In this document: positions 1 through 8,901 of the stretch, one piece after another
Layout: each line of letters begins with the position of its first letter
Numbering within the stretch: position 1 is the first letter of the stretch
DNA from: CAYVQF01 sp964454015
GTDB lineage: Bacteria; Myxococcota_A; Bradymonadia; UBA4248
Length of the DNA stretch: 30,199 bases
Reading direction: 5' to 3'
Assembly: GCA_964454015.1 (NCBI GenBank)
Contig: CAYVQF010000063.1
Coordinates: 1-30,199 of the forward strand
The notes under the pieces: generated by a model
The model's input: only the letters and a program-made list of their open reading frames with translations
Database searches by the model: none
What the model was told of the DNA's origin: nothing
Program-made: the position numbers and the translations under genes

Positions 1-215
<215 letters not shown>

Positions 216-346
216 GGGGTCTCCTGGAGGGTCGGGGCCGCCCGCGAGGGCAGAAGGCAGGCTACGCGGGGAGGCTTGGGGGGACAAGGCGCGCCCAAAG
301 TGGGTTGCGCGGGCGGGCGGGCGGCGGTGCTCGTGGTGGTCGCGGC

Positions 347-375
347 TTGAGCGGCGTGGTCTCTTTCGCTACCCT
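347..375 (+). promoter_or_regulatory. Putative sigma70-type promoter for the small lipoprotein gene
   Basis: TTGAGC (347-352), a 17-nt spacer and TACCCT (370-375) give a start near 382, with a leader of about 19 nt carrying the ribosome site AGGAGAGGAGGGA. An 8-bp inverted repeat, GGTCTCTT (358-365) and AAGAGACC (393-400), straddles the -10 region and abuts the ATG. The -10 matches TATAAT at only three positions. Confidence 0.35.
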
Positions 376-400
376 TGCGCAGGAGAGGAGGGAAGAGACC

Positions 401-817
401 ATGGCGTATTGGAGCAGGGGCTTGTTGTGGGTGATGGCGGTGTGGGGGGTGGCCGCTCTGGTGGCTTGCGACGAAGAGGCGCAACCCAACCACGTGCCGC
501 GCTTCAGCGAAGCGGTGCAGTGGGAGTGCCAGCCCTCTGCGGTGACCGATCTGGAGGGCGAGGTGTTGATCAACGGCACGGTCTCGGTGCTGGACGAGAA
601 CTTGGTCGGGGTGGATGTGGCCATCCCCGGGCTGGGTCGGGTCCAGATGGGTCGGGTTGGGGATCCGCCAGAGGCGCAAGACAAGGAGGTGCCCCAGGCC
701 TTTGCCTTTTTCTTGGCGCCTGAGGACAAGATCCTCTGTGGCCCCCTGCTGACGCTGACCTTTAGCGCTTGGGACGCGAGCGGCGCCGTGACCACCCTGA
801 ACGTCATTGCCCAGTAG
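401..817 (+). CDS. Small predicted lipoprotein of unknown function
   Basis: A 138-residue protein. The ATG was chosen because a purine-rich ribosome site lies just upstream and a lipoprotein signal follows at once; an in-frame upstream start at 305 would add 32 low-complexity residues and bury the signal. The lipobox is LVAC with Cys23. Asp follows the Cys; in E. coli that retains lipoproteins in the inner membrane, but the rule may not hold here. The mature part has two further Cys (in WECQPS and ILCGPL), possibly a disulfide. It ends in a strand-rich segment (TLTFSAWDASG) that looks Ig-like, but no family is recognised. The M48-like gene begins 16 nt after its stop, so the two are probably co-transcribed. 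Confidence 0.7.
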   Translation: MAYWSRGLLWVMAVWGVAALVACDEEAQPNHVPRFSEAVQWECQPSAVTDLEGEVLINGTVSVLDENLVGVDVAIPGLGRVQMGRVGDPPEAQDKEVPQAFAFFLAPEDKILCGPLLTLTFSAWDASGAVTTLNVIAQ

Positions 818-833
818 GCAGGGGGGGCGGCGG

Positions 834-1751
834 ATGCGCGACGAAGATTTCGACTTCCAGGCCTACATCGCGGCGCAGAAGGAGCCAGCCGGTCGCGCGC
901 GGCTTCTGCGTTTTGGCACCTATGCTTTCAGGGGTGACATCAAGGATCTGCGCTTGTTGCACGCCTTGCCGCCGGTGCGGATGGTGGTCGGGGCTGGGCG
1001 GCAGCTCTGGCTGGGTTGGGGGCGCAGCGCCGTATTGAAAGATGCGCGTCGGGTGGGTGACAAGGGGACGGAGCGCTTGGCGCGGCTGTCGCAGCATTGT
1101 CTGCAGGCGCTGCAGATGCCGTCTCTGCCGATCTACGTCACGCATCACTTGCGCAGCCTGGGGGCGCAAGCCTTGGGCGATGCGGAGGAGGCCTTCGTGG
1201 CGGTGCACCACGAGGCGGCGACGGTGCGCAGCGACGAGGCGTTGCGCTTCATGCTCGGGCGCGAGCTGGGGCACGTCCAGAATGGCCATGTCCCGCACTG
1301 CACGGCCCTCTTTTACGCCGATGAGATCGCTGGGACGGCCGTGCGCTGGGCGCTGCGCCCGGGTTTGCTGGCGCTGCGGCGTTGGCGCCGACACGCGGCC
1401 TTGACGGCAGACCGGGCGGGGCTCTTGTGCTGCCACAGCGTCGAGGTGGCGACCCAGGAGATCTGTCGTGCCCTCGTGGCGGCGCAACGGCAGAAGCAGG
1501 ACGTCGACTTGGCGGAGGTCATGGCGCAGGTCATGGCGGTGGTGGGTGGTGAGAAGGCCAGCGGCGATGAGACCGAGGCGCTGGCCGATGCGGCGCTCCG
1601 GGTGGCGGCGCTGCAACGCTTTGCCCAGAGCCAGTACTACTACGACCACCTCAAGGTGCGCGACGACAAGGGCCAGACCTTGGCGGAGATTGACGATCAG
1701 CTCGAAGGCATGCTAAGGGGCTACTGGGGTCCGAAGGAAGCGCGTGGTTGA
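834..1751 (+). CDS. M48-like metalloprotease homologue with degenerate zinc site
   Basis: A 305-residue protein with no signal peptide. Residues 110-200 follow the M48 (HtpX/Ste24-like) pattern: a strand (EAFVAVHHE), then a helix ending LGRELGHVQNGH, then TADRAGLL. In active M48 enzymes the motif is HExxH with a downstream Glu in ExxAD as third zinc ligand. Here the first His is Arg143 (codon CGC) and the Glu is replaced by Ala189, while Glu144, His147 and Asp193 remain. Two of three zinc ligands are therefore missing, and proteolytic activity is unlikely. It may serve as a binding or scaffold protein. The ATG at 834, preceded by a G-rich site, was preferred over an in-frame TTG at 807 that overlaps the lipoprotein gene. 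Confidence 0.7.
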   Translation: MRDEDFDFQAYIAAQKEPAGRARLLRFGTYAFRGDIKDLRLLHALPPVRMVVGAGRQLWLGWGRSAVLKDARRVGDKGTERLARLSQHCLQALQMPSLPIYVTHHLRSLGAQALGDAEEAFVAVHHEAATVRSDEALRFMLGRELGHVQNGHVPHCTALFYADEIAGTAVRWALRPGLLALRRWRRHAALTADRAGLLCCHSVEVATQEICRALVAAQRQKQDVDLAEVMAQVMAVVGGEKASGDETEALADAALRVAALQRFAQSQYYYDHLKVRDDKGQTLAEIDDQLEGMLRGYWGPKEARG

Positions 1752-1850
1752 GGTCTGCTTGCCGCAGCCTGCACTCGAGCTAGATTCGCGCTCACGATGT
1801 CTCGAGGTTGCGTCCGCCGAGATGGCATTCGCGAACGGAGGTGGGCATCG

Positions 1851-1889
1851 CTTCGTGCAGCGGGATCATTATCCTGCAGAGGCACGAAG
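1851..1889. other. Stem-loop in non-coding region 1752-2030
   Basis: The gap between the M48-like gene and the converging membrane-protein gene shows no convincing coding sequence. It holds a two-part hairpin: outer stem CTTCGTGC (1851-1858) with GCACGAAG (1882-1889), and inner stem GCGGGAT (1860-1866) with ATCCTGC (1871-1877), one G-T pair, loop CATT. Together this gives 15 pairs around a small asymmetric internal loop. There is no T-run after it, so it is not a classical intrinsic terminator. It may end the upstream transcript or be a structured RNA element. Confidence 0.45.
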
Positions 1890-2030
1890 TCGTGCGGCTC
1901 ACCTCAGCGTCGCGGTACAGCGGCGGCGCCCGTCTCGAGGCACGACGCGTCAAGCTGAGGGCTTTGTATTCTGCGGCTGAAATGCGACCACTGATCAGCG
2001 CCCTTCGGCCCCCAAAAAAAGTGGCGCCCC

Positions 2031-2564
2031 TCAGCTCTCGGTGAAGAAGCGTGCGTCGAGCGCGGCGCTCAGGCGCAGCACCAGCGGGTGCGCGGCGGGA
2101 TCGGCCGTGGCCGAGCTTCGGGCCGGCGTTGCGCTTCCGTGCAAGGGCGCGGCGTCGTGGAGGGGGAAGCGGTAGCGCCGCCCATGGCTGACGAGCTCCA
2201 GGGTGTGGGTGTGCTTGCGTTGGCGCAAGACGGCACGGTGGACTTCATCCCAGGGGAGGTGGAGGGGGGGGCGCGCCAAGCGGCGCACCTCGACGCCGCT
2301 GTCGCTCAGGTGCAGCGACAGGGCGCCGCGGTAGAGGATGGCGCCGATCACCCCCAAGGCGAGCAGCGCCGCCAGGCCGGCCATGGCCTGCAGCAGCGAC
2401 AGTGAGAGGGGGTCGACGGCGCCATCGCGGGCGATGAGCATCTCCATCACCATGCGGTGGGTCAACACGGTGTGGACGCCGACGAAAGCGACGATGGCCA
2501 GCAAGATCGCCATCTTGCCGAGGCGGTAAGGGAAGCGGTAGGCGAGGGTCTTTGCAGCGGTCAT
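2031..2564 (-). CDS. Two-TM membrane protein with PH-like C-terminal domain
   Basis: A 177-residue protein with two hydrophobic helices (about residues 18-36 and 58-78). A soluble C-terminal part follows, whose strand pattern (ALSLHLSDSGVEVRRL, LPWDEVHRAVL, HTLELVSHGRRYRFPL) resembles bacterial PH-like (bPH/YdbS-type) domains. Its ATG overlaps the stop of the upstream DUF58 gene in an ATGA, which implies translational coupling and fixes the start. In MoxR-DUF58 operons the following genes usually encode membrane partners such as BatA/BatB-type proteins. This one is shorter and carries no von Willebrand domain. The function is unknown; a membrane anchor or accessory of the MoxR-DUF58 pair is an inference. 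Confidence 0.7.
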   Translation of the reverse strand: MTAAKTLAYRFPYRLGKMAILLAIVAFVGVHTVLTHRMVMEMLIARDGAVDPLSLSLLQAMAGLAALLALGVIGAILYRGALSLHLSDSGVEVRRLARPPLHLPWDEVHRAVLRQRKHTHTLELVSHGRRYRFPLHDAAPLHGSATPARSSATADPAAHPLVLRLSAALDARFFTES

Positions 2565-3499
2565 GCGGTGGTGGCTCTGAGGCGTCGTCTGGGGCGGTGC
2601 TGGCTGCGTCGCGCGAGCCAGGCACGGACGATCTCGACCCAGGGACGCGCGGTGTCGAAGACATGGTAGTCGACCTGGTGGTGGTGACAAGCCGCGGCGA
2701 TGGCGGCGCAATGGGCCGCGAAGAGGCGGACGAAGTCGGCGCGCAAGAGGTCGGCTTCACACAAGAGATGCCCTTCGCCTTCGAGGCCGGCGAAACGGAC
2801 CATGCCCTCGTAGGGGAAGTCCCGCTCGGCCGGGTCGATGAGGTGCAAGACGGCCACGTCGTGTCCGCGGCTGCGCAGGCTGCGCAGGGTCTTCTCCAGC
2901 GAGGGTGGATCCACAATGAAATCAGAGATCAAGACCACCAGACCCGGGCGGCGCAGGCGCTCCATGAGGCTCTGGCACAGTGGCGCCAGGTCGGTCTGGG
3001 GAGCCACGGTGGGATGGGCTTGCGCGTTCAGCAGGGTGTGGAGCAGGTCGTCGAGGTGGCCGCGTCGCGACGAGGGCGGCAGATAGGCGCGCTCCGCGGC
3101 GGCGAAAGCGAGCGCGCCGACGGCGTCGCCTTGGCGAATCAGGAGGGCCGCCAGGGCCGTAGCGAGGCCCAGGGCGCAGGTCATTTTCGCTGGGTGGTTG
3201 GCTTCGTCGGCAAAATGCATCGAGCCCGAGACGTCCACGGCGATGATCGCCCGCAGCTTGGTTTCGGCCTGATACTGCTTGACGTAATGCTTGTCCGTGC
3301 GTCCAAAGAGGCGCCAGTCGACGTGGCGCAGCTCGTCGCCCGGGCTGTAGTCGCGGTAGGCGGCGAAATCGACGCTGGCGCCGGTGTCGTTGGTGGGGTG
3401 GCAGCCGGCCAGGGCGCCTTGGACGGCTTGCAAGGCGCGCAGCTTGAGGTTGTGCAGGTCTTCAGGGAGCAGTTGCTGGGGCGTGCGGGGGCGGTTCAT
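2561..3499 (-). CDS. DUF58 / von Willebrand A-like domain protein
   Basis: A 312-residue protein. Residues 35-78 carry the DUF58 hallmark: G-S-DF-YRDY-PGDELRHVDWR, then a KQYQAE segment. A von Willebrand A fold follows, with the metal-binding motif DVSGSM at 89-94 and a later ISDF strand. DUF58 proteins are typically encoded beside MoxR ATPases and are thought to work as the substrate-binding or chaperone partner in assembling enzyme or envelope complexes. Here moxR lies upstream with a 6-nt gap, and the PH-like membrane gene overlaps its 3' end. The C-terminus is Arg-rich (RRSQHRPRRRLR). No signal peptide is seen, so it is probably cytoplasmic. Confidence 0.88.
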   Translation of the reverse strand: MNRPRTPQQLLPEDLHNLKLRALQAVQGALAGCHPTNDTGASVDFAAYRDYSPGDELRHVDWRLFGRTDKHYVKQYQAETKLRAIIAVDVSGSMHFADEANHPAKMTCALGLATALAALLIRQGDAVGALAFAAAERAYLPPSSRRGHLDDLLHTLLNAQAHPTVAPQTDLAPLCQSLMERLRRPGLVVLISDFIVDPPSLEKTLRSLRSRGHDVAVLHLIDPAERDFPYEGMVRFAGLEGEGHLLCEADLLRADFVRLFAAHCAAIAAACHHHQVDYHVFDTARPWVEIVRAWLARRSQHRPRRRLRATTA

Positions 3500-3505
3500 G
3501 GTGGC

Positions 3506-4493
<988 letters not shown>

Positions 4494-4504
<11 letters not shown>

Positions 4505-7436
4505 GGAGAGAGCCTGGGCTAGGGGCAGCGGTGGGGGAGAGGAGCGCACGCAGGTAGCGGCCGGTGTGGCTGTGCGCCGTGGCGGCGACCTCTTCTGGCG
4601 TGCCGCAGGCGACGATACGGCCGCCGGCCGCGCCGCCTTCGGGGCCGAGATCGATGACCCTATCGGCGCACTTGATCATTTCCAAATTGTGCTCGATGAC
4701 CACGACGGTGTTGCCCAAATCGACCAGGCGGTGCAAGACCTGGAGCAAGGCGCGAATGTCTTCGAAGTGCAGCCCCGTGGAGGGCTCGTCGAGGACGTAG
4801 AGGGTGTGACCGACTTGGGAACGCGCGAGCTCACGGCTGAGTTTGACCCGCTGGGCTTCACCGCCTGAGAGGGTAGGGGAGGGCTGGCCGAGGGGCAGAT
4901 AGGACAAGCCGACGTCGAGCAAGGTCTGGAGGATCTGTTGAATTTTGGGGTGGTCGGCGAAGAGATCGGCAGCCTGACCGACGCTCATGGCCAGGACATC
5001 GGCGATGGCGTGACCGCGATACTTGGCGCGCAGGGTGGCTTCGTTGAAGCGTTTACCGAAGCAGGCCGTGCAGGGGACGTAGACGTTGGCCAGGAAACGC
5101 ATCTCCAAGGTACGCACGCCTGAACCCTGGCAGTCTTCGCAGCGGCCGCCGGTGACGTTGAAGCTGAAGCGGCCCGGGCCGTAGCCATAGACTCGGCTCT
5201 CGGGGAGGTTGGCGAAGTGCTTGCGGATCCAGTCGAAGACCTTGGTGTAGGTGGCGGGATTGGAGCGCGGGGTGCGCCCGATGGGCATCTGATCGACCTC
5301 GATGACTCGGTCGAGGAGGTGGGCCCCGTGGAGCTCAGCACAGCCAGCGATGCCGCTGTGCTCTTTGGCGAGGGCCGCGCGGACGCCGGGCACCAGGATG
5401 TCGTTGATCAAGGTGGACTTGCCAGCGCCGCTCACTCCGGTGATGCCGATCAAGGTCTGGAGGGGGAAGGTGACGTCGATGCCCTGGAGGTTGTTGCGCC
5501 GGGCGCCGACGATGCGCAGGGCTTGGCCGTTGCCCGCGCGCCGGATGGCGGGGAGGGGGATGACCCGCTCCCCCAGGAGATACTGGGCGGTGAGGGAGTG
5601 CTGCGACCCTTGAGGCAGGGCCGCCGGGGGGCCGGAGAAGGTGACGTGGCCGCCTTTGCGCCCGGCACCCGGGCCAAAGTCGACGAGGTGGTCCGCGGCG
5701 CGCATGGTGGCCTCGTCGTGTTCGACCACGACGATGGTGTTGCCGCGATCGCGCAGGGCAAAGAGCGTGTCCAGGAGGCGATCTTGGTCGCGAGGGTGGA
5801 GCCCGATGGAGGGCTCGTCGAGGACATAGGTGACCCCCGTGAGGCCGCTGCCGAGCTGGGTGGCTAGGCGAATGCGCTGGCTTTCGCCGCCAGAGAGCGA
5901 GGGGCCGGGGCGCTTGAGCTGCAGATAGGACAGCCCCACCTCCTCGACGAAGCTCAGGCGCGCCACGAGGGGGGGCAGGATCTCACGGGCAATCGCCGCA
6001 GCGCTGCCTTCGAGGCTGAGGTTGGTGAAGAAGGCTTTGGCCTGGTCGATGGTCATGGCGTCGACCTCGCCGATGCCACGCCCCGCGAGGCGGACGCCGC
6101 GGCTCTCTGGGCGCAGGCGCGTGCCTTGGCACGAGGTGCACGGCTCGGCGATGACGAAAGGCGCGAGGAAGTCGCGGACGCTCTCCTTGGAGGCGCGCTG
6201 AAAGCGGTGCAGGAGATCGTCCAGGACGCCTTTGAAGACGAGCGGGTAATGGCCGACGACGCCCCGGGCCTTCCATTTGACGCTGAGGGTGTCATCGGCA
6301 CCAAAGAGGAGGGCTCGGCGCTGGGCGTCGGTGAGCGCAGAGAAGGGCGCGCTGAGATCGATGCTCCAGTGGCTGGCTACCGCCGTGAGGACCTCGGGGT
6401 CGAGCTGGATGGCCCGCGGATCTTCAGCCCAACGCCAGGGTGCGATGGCGCCGTCGGCGACGGAGAGGCTCGGGTCAGGCACCACCAGGTGCGGCGACAT
6501 GTGCTCGCGGGTGCCCAAGCCTTGACAGTCTGCGCACATTCCGATGGGGGAGTTGAAGGAGAAGGACTGGGGGCTGACCTCGGGGAAGGCGCGGTGGCAT
6601 TGGGGGCAGCTCAGGTGCAGGCTGATGGGCAGGGTGCCGTTGTGGGGAGGCTCACCCCACTCGACGAAGGCCTCACCTTTGCCCCAGTGCAGGGCGACTT
6701 GGAGGCTGTCGAGGAGGCGCCCGCCGAGGTTGGGCCTGACCTTGACGCGGTCGACGACGAGATCGATGTCGTGGCGGACGGTCTTGCGCAGCACGGGGAG
6801 CGTCTCCAGCAGGTGGAGAGCGCCATCGACGCGCACGCGGGTGAAGCCAGCGCGTTGGAGTGACTCGATGAGATCCTTGAAGTGGCCTTTGCGCTGCCTG
6901 ACCAAGGGCGCGAAGAGGATGCAGGCGGTCCCCTCGGGCAGGGCCATGATCTGGCGCGCGGCCACGCCGGGATCGTTGGCGGTGACCGGGACGTCACAGG
7001 TGGGACAGTGCTGGACGCCAGCGCGCCCCCAGAGCAGGCGCATGAAGTCCCAGGCTTCGGTGATGGTGCCCACGGTGGAGCGCGGGTTGGCCGTGGCGCT
7101 CCCTTGATCGATGGCGATGGTGGGCCCGAGGCCCGTCATCTGCTCGAAGGCAGGTCGCTTCATTTCGCCGATGAAATGACGGGCGTAGACGCTGAGGCTG
7201 TCCAGGAAACGGCGGCGGGCTTCGGCGTAGAGGGTGTCGAAGGCGAGGGAGCTCTTGCCCGAGCCGCTGGGCCCGGTGAGCACGATGAGCTTCTCTTTGG
7301 GGAGGACCAGGTCGATGCCCGCGAGGTTGTGCTCGCGAGCGCCGCGAATGGTGATGGTGTTGGCCGCTGGCTGAGGCAGGGATGTGGGCGGCTCACATAG
7401 GGTGAGCGAGGTGGGTGGGGCGGGGCGGATGGACAT
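4494..7436 (-). CDS. uvrA: UvrA, excinuclease ABC subunit A
   Basis: A 980-residue protein with the complete tandem-ABC UvrA architecture; E. coli UvrA has 940. Walker A GPSGSGKS at 55-62, a UvrB-binding insertion after residue 140, a first zinc module (CPQC and CADC), signature LSGGESQRIRLA and Walker B YVLDEPSIGLH make up the first half. Walker A GVSGAGKST, the second zinc module (CEDC and CTAC), signature LSGGEAQRVKLS and YVLDEPSTGLH make up the second. UvrA dimers scan DNA and load UvrB on bulky lesions. About 27 N-terminal residues are extra and Pro-rich, and no ribosome site precedes the ATG, so a later start is possible. No LexA-like box was recognised upstream. Sharing a transcript with a MoxR module is unusual. 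A divergent paralogue cannot be excluded. Confidence 0.93.
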
Positions 7437-7482
7437 GCTTGGCTCGCTGGCGAGGGGAAGCCCGGCGGCAGAGGTCTAAGCC

Positions 7483-7511
7483 TTGCGCTGCGCCGGCGAC
7501 TGTCATAAGAC
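7483..7511 (+). promoter_or_regulatory. Possible promoter for the barrel protein gene
   Basis: TTGCGC (7483-7488), a 17-nt spacer and TAAGAC (7506-7511) lie in the 128-bp divergent gap between uvrA and the barrel gene. The -10 match is weak. No matching element was found for uvrA on the other strand. Confidence 0.25.
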
Positions 7512-7564
7512 CTTGCGGAGCGTGCTGCAAGATCGAGGGCACATTGGCAAAGGAGGAGGTAGCG

Positions 7565-8677
7565 ATGTCAAGCCGGAGCATGGGTCGCGACGACGGACGT
7601 TGGGGAGCGCTGCTGTGGCTGGGGTTGATGTGCGGTGCCTGGTCCCTGCCGGCGCTGGCCTTTGCCGTGCCCGAGGAGCTCGCCCCTGTGGCCGCGGCCC
7701 AGGAGGAGATGGCGGCGCAATTGGCCCAGATCCAGGCCACCCTGGCGGCGATGCAGGAAGAGAAGAGCGACAGCGAGCGGACCTTCCTGGTGCAGCAGCA
7801 GATGGTCCTGCAGAACCTCGAGGTTCTGATGGCCGAGCTCAGCCACCTCTACCACTCGGTGTCTTTCATCGCCGATCAAGTCTACGAACCCTATGTGGCC
7901 ACGACGACCCCGACCTGGGACCTGCGCTTGGCCGCCGAAGCGGGCTTCTTGGCCCCGCTCTACCATCGCATCAAGTACGGCAAAGGCGGAGATACCTTCG
8001 ACTATCTCAAAGAGGGCGGCCAGGACGTGCTCTTTCCCACCATGCGGATGAGCGCCGAGCTGCGCCTGGGACAGGCCCACGGCATCATCTTCCTGTACCA
8101 GCCCATCGACATCCGCACGCGGGTGAACCTGACCCGATCGCTCAACATGGACGGCACCGAGTTCAGCGCCGGCACGGGGATGGACCTGCGCTACGGTTTC
8201 GACTTCTATCGCGCGAGCTATCTCTATGATTTCTTTGGCGATGATCCGGGCGTGGAGCTCTCCATCGGGGCCTCACTCCAGATCCGCAACGCCATCATCG
8301 AGTTCATGCCCATCAGTGGTCGTGGGGGCTACGTCAACCGCGGCGTCGGCCCGGTCCCCATCCTCAAAATGCGCGGTCGTTACACCTTCCCTTGCGGGGT
8401 GTGGCTCGGCGGTGAAGTGGACGGTTTCTACGCACCGATCAAGTACATCAACGGCGGCAAGAGTGACGTCGAGGGTGCCATCATCGATCTGAGCGCACGG
8501 GTCGGCGTGCCGCTGCAGACCGGGGTGGACCTCTTCCTCAACACCCGTTACATCGGTGGCGGGGCCGAGGGGACGTCGTCTCGTCCGGCGCCCAGCGACG
8601 GCTTTACGGCCAATTGGCTGCACTTTTTTGCGGTGACCTTGGGCGTGCAGTGGGATGTGCGCCGAAGCCTCGACTAG
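7565..8677 (+). CDS. Putative outer-membrane beta-barrel protein with N-terminal coiled coil
   Basis: A 370-residue protein. The ATG follows a strong AGGAGGAGG ribosome site, while an upstream in-frame start at 7415 would place about 50 residues ahead of the signal peptide. Residues 1-34 form a signal ending SLPALAFA. Residues 38-100 are Ala/Gln/Glu-rich and predicted coiled coil (EEMAAQLAQIQATLAAMQEE). From about 105 onward alternating hydrophobic/polar strands with aromatic girdle residues fit an 8- to 12-strand barrel; the last strand is FFAVTLGVQWDVR. It does not end in Phe, as many barrels do. No specific family is recognised. A monocistronic outer-membrane protein tethered by or sensing through its coiled coil is plausible. 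Confidence 0.65.
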   Translation: MSSRSMGRDDGRWGALLWLGLMCGAWSLPALAFAVPEELAPVAAAQEEMAAQLAQIQATLAAMQEEKSDSERTFLVQQQMVLQNLEVLMAELSHLYHSVSFIADQVYEPYVATTTPTWDLRLAAEAGFLAPLYHRIKYGKGGDTFDYLKEGGQDVLFPTMRMSAELRLGQAHGIIFLYQPIDIRTRVNLTRSLNMDGTEFSAGTGMDLRYGFDFYRASYLYDFFGDDPGVELSIGASLQIRNAIIEFMPISGRGGYVNRGVGPVPILKMRGRYTFPCGVWLGGEVDGFYAPIKYINGGKSDVEGAIIDLSARVGVPLQTGVDLFLNTRYIGGGAEGTSSRPAPSDGFTANWLHFFAVTLGVQWDVRRSLD

Positions 8678-8760
8678 GTCTGGGGTCCCGGGCTTGGGGC
8701 TTGGGGGGAGCCACGCAAGCATGACCTTGAACGTTGCGGGATGTGGGCGCTGCGGTGGCG

Positions 8761-8796
8761 GGGCGTGCGCCTGTGGCGGCCTAAAAGGGTGCGCCC
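8761..8796. other. GC-rich hairpin between barrel and MopE-like genes
   Basis: GGGCGTGC (8761-8768) can pair with GTGCGCCC (8789-8796), eight pairs including two G-T wobbles. It has no T-run, so any terminator role for the upstream gene is weak. It lies 13 nt upstream of the predicted promoter. Confidence 0.25.
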
Positions 8797-8809
8797 AGCG
8801 ATCTGTGCA

Positions 8810-8839
8810 TTGACGCCGATGGGGACGAGGACCTAGGCT
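8810..8839 (+). promoter_or_regulatory. Putative sigma70-type promoter for the MopE-like lipoprotein
   Basis: TTGACG (8810-8815), an 18-nt spacer and TAGGCT (8834-8839) are followed by a leader of about 55 nt and the site AGAGGTGA before the ATG. The -35 matches consensus at five of six positions. Confidence 0.45.
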
Positions 8840-8901
8840 GTTGCTGTGCGTGTGCTTGGGCCGTTTCGTTCCTTGTCCCGTCGGTGGGTGAGAGGTGAAC
8901 C

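Noticed and set aside
1744..2044. Two overlapping open frames of 78 codons in the gap after the M48-like gene
   Set aside because: Low-complexity translations, no ribosome sites, and one overlaps the preceding stop codon. The region has the hairpin but no coding signal.
7437..7520. Possible SOS/LexA box upstream of uvrA
   Set aside because: No CTG-N10-CAG or GAAC-N4-GTTC type dyad was found in the upstream gap.
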